A stretch of DNA of 64,000 nt from Miscanthus floridulus (Eukaryota > Streptophyta > Magnoliopsida > Poales > Poaceae), in the NCBI RefSeq assembly GCF_019320115.1, contig NC_089588.1:119007591-119071590 (forward strand). The letters are read 5' to 3'. The notes under the pieces were generated by a model, which made no database searches, was not told where the DNA came from, and saw only the letters and a program-made list of their open reading frames with translations. Below, piece after piece: positions 31,927-45,229 of this stretch. Within the stretch, counting starts at the first letter, position 1; each line of letters starts with the position of its first letter. A program made the translations under genes and the position numbers.

Positions 31927-32392
31927 GAGAGAATTTCTTATTTGACACTGGGAAAATGAGTCGTTCCTTTCTTGGCCCTGAAATTTTCTTTGTTCCCTAT
32001 TTGACACTCACTTCAACTTTCATCCCTAATTTGACACTACCGTCAAATCCATTAGCTAACGGTGTTAACTGGCTGTTAAAAAGACGTTTTTGCCCCTAGA
32101 AAAAAGCGGCGAAGCAAATTTGAAAGGAAAAAAAACTACGCCTTTTTTTGCAGCTGGGCGCATGCATCAGAGGCGGGCGCAGGTTTTTTTTCCTCTCAAA
32201 TTTGCTTCGCCGCTTTTTTCTAGGGTCAAAAACGTCTTTTAAACAGCCAGTTAACACCGTTAGCTAACGAATTTGACGGTAGTGTCAAATTAGGGATGAA
32301 AGTTGAAGTGAGTGTCAAATAGGGAACGAAGAAAATTTCAGGGCCAAGAAAGGAATGACTCATTTTCCTAGTGTCAAATAAGGAATTCTCTC
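31927..32392. mobile_element. Mutator-type foldback MITE with near-perfect arms
   Basis: 466 bp made of two arms of about 215 bp (GAGAGAATTTCTTATTTGAC ... and its reverse complement) around a small loop near 32150-32180. It is flanked by a perfect 9-bp duplication ATATAATTC (31918-31926 and 32393-32401). The 9-bp duplication and long arms fit Mutator-like MITEs. It is nested in the pol relic of the retroelement. Confidence 0.9.
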
Positions 32393-32559
32393 ATATAATT
32401 CTTAGTCCTTGGTGTCACCCGAACCTTCTTAGCACAATTCTCCGTTGCTAAGGGCATCGCCCATGACTCTACTTCTCAAAGGGATAGCACTTTTCCAAGT
32501 CATAAAACCTTGATTGCTTTAGTCCAACAATGATGTCATAAGCTTAAAACCATCTTAGT

Positions 32560-33450
32560 GAAGATGTCATTTAAATTATTGTGATCCACCTAGATGTCAC
32601 TTTGACGTCCAAGAAGATAGTACTTCCATGCTTCACAATGGATAACTCCAGATAACATGATAGGTAGTTCAACTCATGCTTCCTTAGTTGACTTAATGAA
32701 CAAGCCACTACTTTTCTTCTTACATAAGGACACATCCCATACCTTTGACAGGGGTGCATCATAGTGGATATAAAGCCCTTGTCCTGATCTGACAAAGCTA
32801 ATACATAGGTTTTACTTCAACCCTTTTCTTGGACTCCTTCAAACACTTAGCTGAGGTCTTTTGATCCAAACTAACTTAAAAGCTTCTTTAGTAACACTAT
32901 CAATATCTTGATGGTCTTGGATAAACTTCCCTTGAACCTCTGATAGAATTTTACTATTCCAAGGAACTCCGCGTCACTCTTACATACTTGGGTGGGTTAC
33001 AACCAAACTCATCATTAACTTTCTCGAGTTCTTCTCCCTATTTTTACCATTAAAATTAGCATATCCCAAGAAGAGAACTTCCTTCAACAAAACGCACTTG
33101 CTAACTAGGTGCAACATTGAGATGTTCTGAGTCTCCATTAAATCAACTGTAGATGTCCAATATCTCCTTCCTATGTCATCAATGCCAACTTATCCTGGGT
33201 ATGTTGAAGATTGACTCCCATTTGATAATAACTTGAAGTGATAACCAATATGGGAAATACCCGAGCTCCTTGATCCAACAAGTAACACATCTTTAGCAAA
33301 GATACCTGCGCTTGATAGTGATTCCTCATCTAGAGACATAACCCATACTTTCAAGTGAAGCACCAGAACATATGAAGCCTTCGTCTTGCAACTTCTTTAA
33401 CTTGGCTACCCCCTTAAGAAAAGATCAATAGGGTAGCTTGCACTTTCTTC
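32560..33450 (-). pseudogene. Gypsy pol relic (reverse transcriptase/RNase H)
   Basis: Minus-strand translation gives scattered matches across frames. KTIKILIVLLKK corresponds to the post-RT region, ALSDQDKGF to the CDASRQGLG region, and VVACSLSQLRKHELNYLSCYLEL to the RNase H block A-SRQL--HE-NYPTHDLEL. There are many stops and frameshifts. It is decayed and belongs to the element around it. Confidence 0.7.
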
Positions 33451-34445
33451 CATATGAGCGAACTAGTATCAAGAAGTTCTGACATCCCAATGATACTCTC
33501 GTGTATGGGCAAGAACAAGAAATCTGAAATTCCTCGCGAGCAGAAAAACAGCAGTGCAGTAAAATAGATGTAACTCCCATTATATTAAACCAATGAAGTT
33601 GTATCTTACACCGTTGGAAATATTATCAAATCCTCCACAACTTCCTTATAGAACACATTTCCAAATTCTGCAGTTCAGGTAGTTGAAAGCAGTGCACAAT
33701 AGAAACTATTCTAGATTTTAGACAGCGTGGTTGCATCGTCTTGTGATTTTTATAACTCCCAAACCATAAGGGCTATAAGGGCAGTTCTTGCGGTCGGAGA
33801 AAGATGTCGAAGTCTACTATTGTCCAGAATTTTCTCATGATTTTTTATTGTCCAAAATCAGAGATATAAGCTGAAGAGTGTAGGCTGCTCTGAAAAGACG
33901 GGATAGAGAAAATAGGAGAAACCAAAACCCAACTATATATTGCATTAATCATTATACCTTAGGCCTATAAGCTAAATGAAATTGTGGGAACAGCCAAAAA
34001 GATCATTGCAATCATCACAAAGATGCAAAACAATCATTAGCATAATGATAATTCAACAAAGCAATAAAGATGCACAACTCAATCATTGACTCAACTTGTG
34101 ATACTATCGTTTTTATTACATAAAGGGCACAAACTCCTATTCCTTAACCAAGGTGTGGCTGCGAGGGCATCTAGGTAGCATCTCTTTCATGACCGTGAGA
34201 GCAACACATCCTCCACAATGTTGATCTTGGATAGTCCGGCATGACTCCTTCATTCGTCATTCTCATCAAATGCTTCTTTCGGGTTGGGTATCACTGACAC
34301 TTACTGGTGGCAACCCTGTAGTGACCTGACTCTGGCCACTTCCATGGTATAATTGTTGATTCTTCTGTGGACAAGATTTAACATAATGTCCTTCCTATTG
34401 GCAATGATAAGACTTTCTCTTAGCTAGATCTTTAGTGATGTCATA

Positions 34446-37400
34446 TGTAACACCCCAGTGTTATGGTTGCACTAAAACACTTGCATCACATGAGCATGAG
34501 CATCATCATCTCATTCATAAGCATCATATCATTATGAATGTTATCATTTCATGTGTATTTCTATTTGAACTGCTTGGTTTATGCTAGCAATTGTGTGTGC
34601 TCATGTGTGGTCTATGCAAATGTGTGCCAAATGTCCTCTTAAACAACTTAGCTACACTTCAAATGTCATTAGCAACAATGTTCATGTTGACCATATTGCC
34701 TAAATTACACTTCCAAGTAATATCTTGACTTGTGTTGACCCTAGAGCTCTTATCTTTGACTATTTAAAAAGTACAACTTAGAATGTTTGCATGTCTGAGC
34801 AACCTAAAGCAAAGTTGTAGCAAATTTTATAAGGAACAAACTTTGTTTAGAAGCCAAGTCATGTAAATGTGCACAACATGTTCAATTTGGGCCCACAAGC
34901 CAGAAACCAGGGCTAATTCTACACTTAAGAATTTTTCTAAGTTTGGACTGCATTTACAGTTTGTTGAAGCCGACTTTGGCTTGATGTAACTCGTGATACT
35001 TTGAGAATTAGGTCTTGGTCCTTTAACATGAATTGTAGATGGTACTTAGGGCTACCACTTGTTTCTTGACTATTTTCACTGTTAACCAACGGTTTAGGAG
35101 TTTGATGGTCGTTAAGTAGCGCTGTTAGGCGTTGAGGACTCGATTGAATCGCGACTACAGTGTTTCGGGTTCAGGCCGTCGTGGCCGACCGCCGTCTGGC
35201 CGAGCGCGCCAAATGGAAGCCGTACGCCGGCGCTGCCCCCACAGGTTAGGCCGTCGTTGCCACGAGGATGCCACGCGCCCCTCAGCTCGCCTATTTGCTT
35301 CGCCGTGCGCGTCTTGCCTCGTCAGTTCACGCAGAGCCGAAAGCAGCGCTCCGCCATTGCTGCCAAGCCGCGCCGTCGCCGAGCTCCTTCGCCGCTGTGA
35401 AAACACCGCTTCCAGCTAGCTCATGACTCCATCGTCATCCTCCGGAGCTCGTCCACCTGGCCACTGAGCCGGAGAGTCAAGGTAGACGCCGTTTTTTTCT
35501 TCTCCGCAGCGCTCCGCCATTGCCGCCGGAGTCGGAGCTGAGCCCGCCGTGGCCAACCACCACCAGAGCTCTCTCCCTCCTTTCTCTCCCTTCCCTCAGT
35601 TTCCCTGCGAACTCTAGATGCTCACGCCAAGCTTAGGTCGGACCGCCATGGCCTGAGTTGGCCGACATACCTCGAGCAGCGCCGCCGCAACCGCCATTGC
35701 CTCCGGCGACCTCCTACTCTGTAGCTAGGGGGTTCGTTTTCTACTCCCATCGGTGCGGGACAACGTGCTGAGCACGTTGGTGCCACCCCCTTCGCCGGAC
35801 TCCTCACCGTCGTCGAGCGGTGGCCGGTCAACGACCTCCCCTGCTTCGGCTGCGACTGGCCGGTGGGTCCATTGACCCCACGGGCCCCGCCTGTCAATGG
35901 CTCATAGAGTTTTAGACTTGATTTTAAATGCAGATTTTTATGCTATTTTGTGAATTTTGCATCTCCAAAGTGGTAGATCCAAAGGGAGTGAGGCAAATTT
36001 TGGTAGAATCACAATGAAGTGTAGTATTTAAGAAAAATAGGACATGAGCACATGATGTAGAAATTTTGGATGAATTAAATAGGAACTTGAAAGGTGTTTT
36101 TAAATGCATGCAAACTTGTTTAAATTATATCTTGAGTTTCTGTGATCCAAAAATTATGAAATTTTGTGGGTAAGCTATTCTTGCTTAGTAGAAGCTCTGG
36201 TAAAAATTTGAGTGTCATTTCATGTATGGTTTTTGAGTTATAGATTTTTCTTTTATCATTGGTTGATACTTGTGTGAATTTTTGTAAATTATCTAGGAAT
36301 CATTTGACCCTGAAATTTGGTGGGTAGCATCCTAGTACCTTAAGTATGCTAGAAAAAATATGAAATCTATTGCTTGACACTTTTCACTAAGGTTTCCTAT
36401 TTATGCCATTTTAAGCCTTTATGCCTTGTCATTTTTGTGTAGGATGAGATACTTGTTCAATTGATGTGAAATTTATGTAGTAGCCTATTGGAGACATGTA
36501 TAAGCTACTGTAATTTTTGTGGAAATTTATGTACACTTTGGATATGTGTTTATTATTTAACCTAAGTATCTAAATAAATTATTAAAGGCATGAGAATAAT
36601 TTATTTAGGAATGGACACTATGTTTTTTGGTGTTCTTTCAACATGTATGATGAGTTAGTAAAGTTGGTCTTGTCCGTTTGTATGTTTACAACGTAAGTTA
36701 ATAATTATTTCTTGCGTTGTGTCTTTCTGGACAATTCTGGGAACTTTATAAAGTTCCCCATGATAAATTGGTTTGCTAGGAAAGTGGTCAATAACAAAGT
36801 TGTAGACAATTTTATAAGCTTTCCATAAAGTCTTAAATCATGGTATTTGGATCTGTAGAACTCCAGTTATGGATCAAACTTGTAGCTGCTGTTTGTAGCC
36901 TGAAAACTGTTGAGTGCAGTGACTGACTTGTTTGCTTTATATGAGTTGATGTGATGATTTAGATGCTAGGCTAATTAAGATAAATTGTTAGTTGTAGGTG
37001 CTAGACCTCTTACTGAAGATGAACAACTTTATCTTTGGTTATTAGAACTTGGTGAGTGTGCCGTTCTTGTTTTCTAAAAGAGATATGCACCTACTCGGTA
37101 AAAATCAATGTTAATCTTGCATCATTATGTCTTTCATGCGTCCATTCATACATGGCTATACATTTCATCATCATCTTCCATCTCTTGTGCATGCATGATT
37201 CTTATACTATGCATATGCATGCAATAGGTGTTCCAGAGGGAGTTACGCTTCTGGAATTCGAGCCAGTACTTCCGGAGGAGCCGCAGCAAGCTTAGGAGCA
37301 GGAGGTGCAGGCCCCTGAAGAAGGAGTCAACAAAGAAGTTCTTGAGTGCCCCGATCACCAGCCTTCATCTTTTCTGAAAGGCAAGCCCTGGAGCATTCTA

Positions 37401-38904
37401 AGTCTCCTATGTTTTGAAAATGGTTACTTTGAGTATCTTTATTTATTGATGCATTAAGTGATTGGAATTGGATGCGAACACTTGTTGCATATATATCTAT
37501 TCCTTGGCCAGTATACGTACCCTGAATCCTATTTAGGTCCAGGAGCGAATCAAAGCTTAGCCATGCTTAGACCGGTAAGAGTCAGGTGATTTCCTATCAC
37601 CTGCATGTTAGGAGAATGTCTGGTTACGGTTGGCTATAATTGCTATCGTGGAGAATAACCAGGTGTTAATAATGAATTGTGACCGGGCGGGATGTCGATA
37701 GAGAAGCAACAAGGCAAGGAGGTCTTGGGTGTGGTTCTATCCCCGTCTGTGTCGGTTAAGGACTGATTCGCTGTATGTCCTCATGTCATGTTGAACGCAT
37801 GCCTATCACTTAGTTGGCCGGATAACTTGTTCTGACCGCGAAGCCGAGTAGCTCAACTCAGGCCGGAAGACCGAGAAGTGAAAGTGCACACCCTGGCGGT
37901 AGTAAGGATGTGTGGGGAGCTATTGGCGTAAGTCCGAGGTGAGATTGACCACCTGGCAGAGTGGACTCCCTGAGGGTGCGGCGCTGCTCGGAGCCGCAAT
38001 TCCTGAGATGTACCAAAGGTGACCTAAGGCTGCCTTCGCGCGGTATGCCTGGGTTTGTGTTAGGAATACCCCTCCAGCTGGATAGGAATCGATTCGAATC
38101 GCTGTCTCTCCCGGATAGTGAGAACTTGACTGAGCAGCGGCAACGTAGATGCACTTAATTGAACTTGATGGTTAAATCGATAATGATGATGATACAATAT
38201 TATACCGGATATGGTTACTAATGTTTGGAGTTAATCAATTGCTTGCTCTAGTACAGGTGCTAATCTAGTTGATAGGTTAATATTGTTAACTTGCTGCTTA
38301 CTCATAAATCAAATTATGCTCTCTTATCACTAAAGCTTTTATGCAAAATGGTTGTCAAGCAAGATCCATCGATAAAGCCTTGCATACTCCTTGGTGTCAT
38401 TTATTTCTGGTTTACGACGGGTAAGTCTAGCTGAGTACCTTCTCGTACTCAGGGTTTATTCCCCCTTGTTGCAGATGACGTGCTCTATAACGGCTACTGC
38501 AAGTATTTTCTCCACCCTGCGGGGGATGAAGACTAGATCATGGGCATGATCATCTATGTTATCTTATCTTATTGCTTTTGCTGGATATGACTATGGAACT
38601 GGTTTGTATTTGAACTAAGTGTGTGTGATGGTGTCAAACTACTTTGCTTCCGCTATTTGTGAACTCGTTTTGTAATAACTATGTGTACTCTGATGTATGA
38701 GGTACTATGAACTACTTGTGAAATGGATGTAACATGTGGCTTGTTATGTTGAATTACTGTGATCTTGGTTGTATGCAAGTTGGTTTGAAATCCTTCGTGG
38801 TTTCAGTTGACTACCGGGTTTATATGGGTTCAAGTATGACGGTTTGATCACTCCGGTGATTGCTTTCGTACTTGTGCTCTTATAAATTGGTCAGTTCTGT
38901 TACA
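34446..38904 (+). mobile_element. Solo LTR nested in the Gypsy-type element
   Basis: It begins TGTAACACCCCAGTG and ends TCAGTTCTGTTACA, flanked by a perfect 5-bp duplication TCATA (34441-34445 and 38905-38909). It is 4,459 bp. I see no internal second LTR, primer site or protein domain, so it is a single LTR left by recombination. The open frames inside (35132-35419, 37056-37358, 37858-38158) are not recognisable genes. It is a long-LTR Gypsy family, different from the host element. Confidence 0.88.
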
Positions 38905-39449
38905 TCATACTCCACCGAATTGTTGCCTAGTGTATTGTCAGCTTGCTGACTCTGAAGGTTTATCTTTGTTTGACTAGACCGCTTTCTAGCTCGCTTGATC
39001 TTTTGGGGTTGAAACTCCTTATAGGTGATTGTCCAACCATCTATGCATACCTCATGTGAAGTGGTTTCAGCTTGAGGAGTCCCTAACTCTTTAGAGTCTG
39101 AATTTGTCTGACAAGGGATTGGAGCTAGATGTGATAATGTAGTAGAACTCAAATGTTGATTGCTTCCCAATTCTAGCTCTTGTGAGACCGCCTTCCTCTT
39201 CTTATCTACATTAGCTTCACAACTCGGGTTCACCTTGACTTCCCTCTTATTAGGTTTGTTTTGAAGATAGGGAAAACCATAATGCTTGTAGCATTGACAT
39301 TGATCCTGACTTGCAAGTGTCTTACTACAAACATCTTCATTGGACTTTATTTTCTTCCAAGCCTCTACCACTTGTCTCTTCATTGGTCCCTTTGGTATGT
39401 TGGTTTGACCCTGTAGCAAGCACTGTTGAGAACTCCCATGTTGAGTCAT
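38905..39449 (-). pseudogene. Retroelement ORF of unknown function, cut by the solo LTR
   Basis: Open frame starting at 39449, 280 bp downstream of the primer binding site, encoding about 180 residues (MTQHGSSQQCLLQGQTN ... DGWTITYKEFQPQKIKRARK). It is polar, lysine-rich and partly cysteine-containing (SQDQCQCYKHYG), but without a zinc knuckle or a gag core I can recognise. The frame runs into the nested LTR at 38904, so the original C-terminus is lost. Position suggests a gag-like or element-specific protein; not certain. Confidence 0.45.
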
Positions 39450-39730
39450 TCCTTCTAATACTTGTTACTGCATAGCTAAAAGCTTCTCCTTATCGAATGT
39501 AATCAAGGACAACATAGCCTTTGATGCTGGTGGTCTCCTCATTACGACCCATCTATTTAGACGAAGAGAGAAGATTCAGAATAGAGACAAGGTTTTCATA
39601 ATAGAACAGAGGCCAAAATGAGCATAACTTTTAGCAAATACCAAAGTTGGAGAGAAAGCAAGAACTAAGCAGAGATGAAAGCATGCTAAACATCCAGTTC
39701 TAATTAGCCTTGTGTTCTACTGTCAACATT

Positions 39731-39742
39731 GCTCTGATACCA
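39731..39742 (-). promoter_or_regulatory. tRNA-iMet primer binding site
   Basis: TGGTATCAGAGC on the minus strand, three bases from the LTR end. It is complementary to the 3' end of the initiator methionine tRNA and fixes the orientation of the element. Confidence 0.9.
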
Positions 39743-39745
39743 CTT

Positions 39746-42700
39746 TGTAGCACCCGATTTCTAGAACAAAACCAGATACACACCATATATGAGCTCAGGA
39801 AGTCAAATCTCACATATAGCTACAAATAAGGGTAATATCAATAGACAATGTTCAATATATAACGTACTTAGTATAAAGAATGTAACCTTAGATAGCAAAC
39901 AGTGGAAAGACAACTCCGATCTTTGGGTGAAGACTCTAATTCCATAGGGACAACTAACTAGTTGATCACAAGCCTAATTCCTCCAAACTCTAACAATTTG
40001 GTACCCATCCAGGATTTTTCCAAAGATTTAAAAAGTAAAGCAAGCGTAAGTACATGTCGTACTAAACAAATATAACATGGGGTTCGTGAGGCTCAAAAGG
40101 CTGACACGGGTTAAATGCGATTAGCCTTTAATGAGTCATCTTTTAGCAATTAGGTGGCAACAAGTTTATTCCCAAGCCCATATAAACACATGATCAGGTA
40201 AACATGAATAATAAATAGCATAAATTGTAATCATTAGTGAGCATCTTTATTATCACTATCATCAATGTTCATCATCTATTCTGTAAGGGTTCCAAGGCCA
40301 CTCGTGATCGTGAGCACGGCTGATATACCAGTTTTACACTATGCAGAGGTTGTACACTTTCACTATGAGTCATGATTTACCCTTTTGCATGAGGTCACGA
40401 GCCTCTTAACCCACTACCGAGGAAGGTCGGCAGGGTTCACTATGAAGCCTTTCAAAGGTTCATCTAACAAGTTAGGGTCATTAGATTCACTCGGCAAACA
40501 GATATAGGAACCCCCCTGTCGAATGGCACAATTCCATCACGGCTATACACATAAGAGTAGAGGTTGTCGTATACCCGATTCATCAAGCCATTTTTACGCC
40601 AATAAAGATAACCTCTAACACGCTAGAAAAGGTCCTCATACTAAGCTAAAGCCAGAGCCCTATAGCCCTCATAGCTATACTATAAGTCTTGGATGATCAC
40701 TTGTAGATAAGTCCTTAGGGAGAGGAATCTAGAGCACCATAAAAATTGCCCAATGCTCTAGCCCCCTTGTTCTAGGTCGCTAAAAAGCATCTTTTAATGT
40801 TTATTGCATATTTCATTAGTCAAGTTACAAGATCATGGCTTTAGTTTGAGCACTAGCATCATACTACCCAATGCAACAACACATAGGTATCAAGGTACAA
40901 GGTACAAAATACTACGAAATCCTCTGTGGTAGTCAAGGTAGACACATGCAGTATGATAAGTGACTAATGGTGAATAGGTAACAAGGATAATCCCATGCTA
41001 TACTTGCCTTAAAACTCTGATCCTTCTTCAAGTCGAAAACTTCAAAGAAACTCCTTGATCAACACGTAAAGCTCACCGACTGGATAAGATCATAAAGCAC
41101 CACACAAGCATCCATGCAATCATACACGAAGCAAACAATAGATCTAAATTAGAACAATACACCAAACATATGAAACAACAAGTAAAAAAGTTTTAAAGAT
41201 GTTCTACAAGTTACTACGAACACACGGACACAAAAAGCAGACTAATCGGAGTTATAACGGAAAAGTTATGAGTTAAATAAGATTTCCTTTAATAAAATAA
41301 TAGATTTAAAACTAATCTCGAATTTCAAAAGTTGAAAATATATTTAACAGTATTATAAACTTGTAGATTACTCAATTATAAATCTAACGCAACTTGAATG
41401 GGTCAAATCAGAGTTAAAACAGAGAAACTACGCATAAAATAAGATCAGTGGCAATTCTGTTAATAGATGGAACTATATTTTCGAATTAAAATAAACAAAA
41501 TCTGATTTTTAAATCTAGACGAGGACTGCGGGTTCAATTCCAAGAAAATACAGGGGGTCTTTAGCAAAATTGCAGGGTCGGCGGGTTATATACTTAAAAA
41601 CTTGGAGAACTCTTTATCAAAATTGTATGTGAAGGGGTATCTTCTAATCTGGGCTGTTGGGTAAAAAATGGATGGCTACCGAGGGTTGGGAGGATTTCTC
41701 CGGCCGGCACAGTGACTCTAGCGCGGTGGTGGCCATTAACGGCGTCGAGGAGCTCGCTGGCGTGCATGGGGAAGCACCTACGAGCCATGTTACGACACCG
41801 AGAAGGCACCGGGAGAGAGAGAGCGGAGCACGACGAACTCACCTAGGGCTTCCCGATGTCGGAGAGGCTTCCGGGGTGGAGACCGAAGGCGGCAGGTGAA
41901 CACAAGCTTAGCGAGATCTGAAACGCGGCGGCAACATGAAGCCAAGGCTTGAGCGGCGGCGCAGATGGATGCGGAGGGGTCGCGGAGCTTTATAGGGAGC
42001 TTGGCGTGGAGGTCACGCCAAATCGGGCGGATACGGGGCGGAGTTGGAGCAGCGGCGGACTCCTGGCTTGAGTTAGAATCCCGCTTGGGCAAGGCTTGAG
42101 GTGACAGACGACTAACACGTGGCTCCTACCGGTCAGCGAGAGGAGAGCGCGTGGTCAGGCTGTCAGCCAGAGAAAGGGAAGAGGGCGCACGCTGGGCTTT
42201 CCTTCGGTGAGCTGGGCCGCGGAGCTAAGGTGGGAGAGAGCGGCTGGGCTGCTGCGAGGCTACGCGGGAACGGGCCGGCGGAAAGGAGCAAGTTGGGCCA
42301 TGCAGGCCGAAAGGGAGAGAGGGGAGGTTTTCTCCTTTTCTCAAACTTTTCCCATTTTCCTTTTTCAATCTAAATTCAAATATGATCCAAATCAAATTCA
42401 AATATAGTTTCAAATGTACTTTTCAAGATGAGAACTTTTGGGAGATTTCCAAAACTGAACTTTTGCAAACTTTTGAAAACTATTTTATTTTCCAATTCTC
42501 TTTTTCTTTTTTTTACTTTTATTTCAAAGCCATTTTCAAATTCAATTTCAAAAGCATTTTGAATTCATTTTGAATTTTGGATTCATCCACTCATTGCAAT
42601 AAATCAAATGCACCGGCATGTATGCACATCCATGTTGCTACTCCTTATGATGAATTTTAATATAATGAAAATATTCTTTTCCTATATTTCATGAGCACAA

Positions 42701-42762
42701 AAAAAATCATAAATTAATCATTTTAAACCTATTTTCAAAAGTACAAATTTTATGGTGTTACA
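39746..42762 (-). repeat. 5' LTR of the Gypsy-type element
   Basis: 3,017 bp, the partner of 28586-31546. It starts on the minus strand with TGTAACACCATAAAATTTG and ends GGTGCTACA. The promoter would lie in this LTR; I did not assign a TATA box. Confidence 0.9.
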
Positions 42763-43360
42763 TGGTCTAACCCACCTTTAACAACCAAAGTAGGTTTAAA
42801 CTCGCCACAATATCTCACTAACATGTACATGAGCCAAACTGGGCCAAATTCCAAACTGGGCCAGATGTGACATACACCCACCATCAAAGGACCTGACGTC
42901 CTCATCGGCCCAACACACCCACAAACGGGCAAACGATGACCATGAACGTTCCCTCTTAGGACACACGACAGTGCATCCAGTGCCAGTATATGTGCCATGC
43001 CGTGCACCCCGCTGATCCTACACGCGCAATGAGCCCCATGTCCGCGCCCCTGACCCGCACACGCCCGTGGCCGCGAAGGTCGGATATGATATCATTTATA
43101 ATGCTCCAGAGTCCAAACTGTTCAAATCCACTCTACACGTTGAGTGAACCGCATCTACTATCATCCCACTTACGCTTTCATCCTCACTTCGTGTAGGATT
43201 AACCCGGGGATGGTGGAATGGACTTTAGAAGCCTTATATATTGGTCTAACCCACCTTTAACAACCAAGGTAGGACTAAACCATCCATAATATCTCATTAA
43301 CATGCACATGGGCCACTATGGGTCAAATTCCAAACTGGGTGGATGTGATAGAGATGGACG
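42763..43360. repeat. Split target copy and intact copy of a genomic repeat
   Basis: Positions 42763-42870 continue the sequence interrupted at 28585 (TGGTCTAACCCACC, then AACATGTACATG). Positions 43108-43350 hold an uninterrupted second copy (CCTTATATATTGGTCTAACC). The intact copy shows what the insertion site looked like before the retrotransposon arrived. No gene. Confidence 0.8.
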
Positions 43361-43389
43361 AGACTGGGACTTCAACAAGATAAGGGCGG

Positions 43390-43540
43390 TCTTTTAACTC
43401 AGCAGATGCAGAAGCAATTGGGAAAATTAAACTGCTAGAGACGAACCAATGACATATTGGCATGGCATCCTGAGAAATCAGGAGCTTTTACCGTTCGAAG
43501 TGCATACCGCCTTGGCCTCAATCTATACATGGCCAAACAG
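43390..43540 (+). pseudogene. LINE reverse-transcriptase zinc-binding (zf-RVT) fragment
   Basis: Translation gives ILAWHPEKSGAFTVRSAYRL, the hallmark W-P--SG-F-VRSAY of the zf-RVT domain at the C-terminus of plant L1-type LINEs. Upstream residues (ADAEAIGKIKLLE) fit the region before it. It is isolated and broken. Confidence 0.7.
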
Positions 43541-45229
43541 GGTGCCAGGCATGGCACGGGCACGAGCATGGCCAGGCACGGCACTACAAGGCAAGGTAGC
43601 TTAGTCGTGCCATGTCTGATACTGCCATCGTGCCGCCATCTTGGCCCAGGCATGAGACTATGGCCTCTTAGCCATGCCATGCTATGCCCATGGGCAAGGC
43701 AGCCCATCGTGTCACCCCGTGCCAGCTTGAAGCCACGAGCCACGCTGTCATCGTCGTACAGGAAGCTGGAGCCATGCGTCGCGCAGGAGGCACTACGAGG
43801 AGTATGTTGATACATGACGTTATCAGTTGTTCACACACCCTAAAAATCATCATAGTTAACTATCTATGATGCTCCCAGAAATAGTCATAAAATCCCAGAC
43901 ATAATCCTTCGGAGCCAAAAGAAACCGTCACGGCCTCGCTAGAACGGTGACGTCTGTGATCATCATTGCATAGATGTTCGACAGGTTAGCAAGAAACGAC
44001 TGCAGCGCGTAGTGATGAAATGGAACGTCATAGATATGTTCCACATCAACACTGAAATGTCAGCATGGTGAGGTGGAATCTGACATGGCTAACCATGACA
44101 CGTCAGCATAGTGAGGTGGAATCTGACGTGGCTGACCATGACATGTTAGCATTATTTTTTAAATAAAAAATAGGTTGGGCTGGAGGCTCATTCGACTCAT
44201 TAAGCCCACTCAACATCAAGCCCACAAATTGGCCCAACAATATGATGCCCATTTAAGAGAGAGACATACATTAATTGATATCACTGATTAATAATAATTC
44301 ACGACACATATACAAAAATTGACAAGAGAGTAAAATAAAATCATTACATCCAGTTTCAGATCTGGTGGTCTTAAAATCATTACATCCAGTTTTATAGATC
44401 ACCAAAATCATACAAAAAAAGCTCAAGTCAATTGCCAAAAAATCATCTAGAGCCCTCAGTCAAAGATTTACGCCCATGCCAAACTGACAGGCTCGAGAGT
44501 CATTTCATCACAAACAGAACTTACTGTGGTTGTTAGATGGTGCAAAAATATTCACCAAACATAGTATGACGGAGAGCATCCGGGAGAGGCTTGTCGGAAG
44601 GCATGTGGGAGACCCACTTGCGCATGGAGAAGGCTCGAGGCTATCCACGGAGTTACCCGACCGGGGGCTTGGCTCTTGTGAGGGATTCCTTGCGAGGGGC
44701 TCCAATGAGGACCAGAGGAAAGCTTGAACACTTCTCAATACCTCAGTAAAAATACCAGAGTCATCGACGAGAGTCTACATCTCTACCTAACTCTTAGCTT
44801 CTGTATTTACATTGCTACCTCGATTGTGTGCTTTACCTTTCCTAGCTTAGTTGATAGGCTTGTTGATAGGATTCGAACCTAGGTTGCATAACCCTTTTGC
44901 GGTCAAGATAGCAACACACTGGCAAAATCGTAGTTGCACATTTAGATAGTTTATTTATTTGCATAGGTTTTGTTAAGGTGAAAATTAGAGGCCATAGTTT
45001 GAAGTAGAAATTTATGTTGCCAAATTCATCCACGCCTCTTAGGCGTCACGGTCCTTTCAGTGGCCAAGATTGCTCCCCTTGTGGCTTCCAAGGTGATGCC
45101 CAGGGATCCGCAGGACGCCGGGGAACGACTACGAAGCGCAGGCTTGTCTCCGCTACATTCATCGCCATGTCCCACTGGATGATGCAGGAAACCTCTCGTG
45201 GTCATGCCGTTGCCAGCGTAGCGAAGTTC
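43541..45229. other. Repetitive interval without a gene
   Basis: 43540-43800 is built from GGCACGG/GCCATGCC-type short repeats. 44040-44150 contains a tandem pair of about 47 bp (GTCAGCATGGTGAGGTGGAA and neighbour). 44560-45000 looks like retroelement LTR sequence. No supported coding region. Confidence 0.4.

Larger units (their letters stand above)
28586..42762 (-). mobile_element. Gypsy-type LTR retrotransposon with nested insertions
   Basis: LTRs at 28586-31546 and 39746-42762, target duplication TGGTC at 28581-28585 and 42763-42767. The orientation is minus: the 12-base initiator-methionine tRNA binding site (TGGTATCAGAGC) lies at 39742-39731 next to the right LTR, and the purine tract lies at about 31560-31547 next to the left LTR. 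The left LTR begins TATAG where the right has TGTAG. Without its nested guests (466-bp MITE, 4,459-bp solo LTR) the interior is only about 3.3 kb with a decayed pol and no gag recognised, so it is non-autonomous. It inserted into a repeat whose unoccupied copy lies at 43108-43350. Confidence 0.92.

Noticed and set aside
35132..38158. Several ORFs in both strands as genes
   Set aside because: They lie inside the solo LTR 34446-38904, are short and overlap on both strands, and match no recognised product.
44860..44900. tRNA gene suggested by GGTTCGAATCC
   Set aside because: Only the B-box-like motif is present; there is no A box at proper distance and no cloverleaf ends. Probably LTR sequence.
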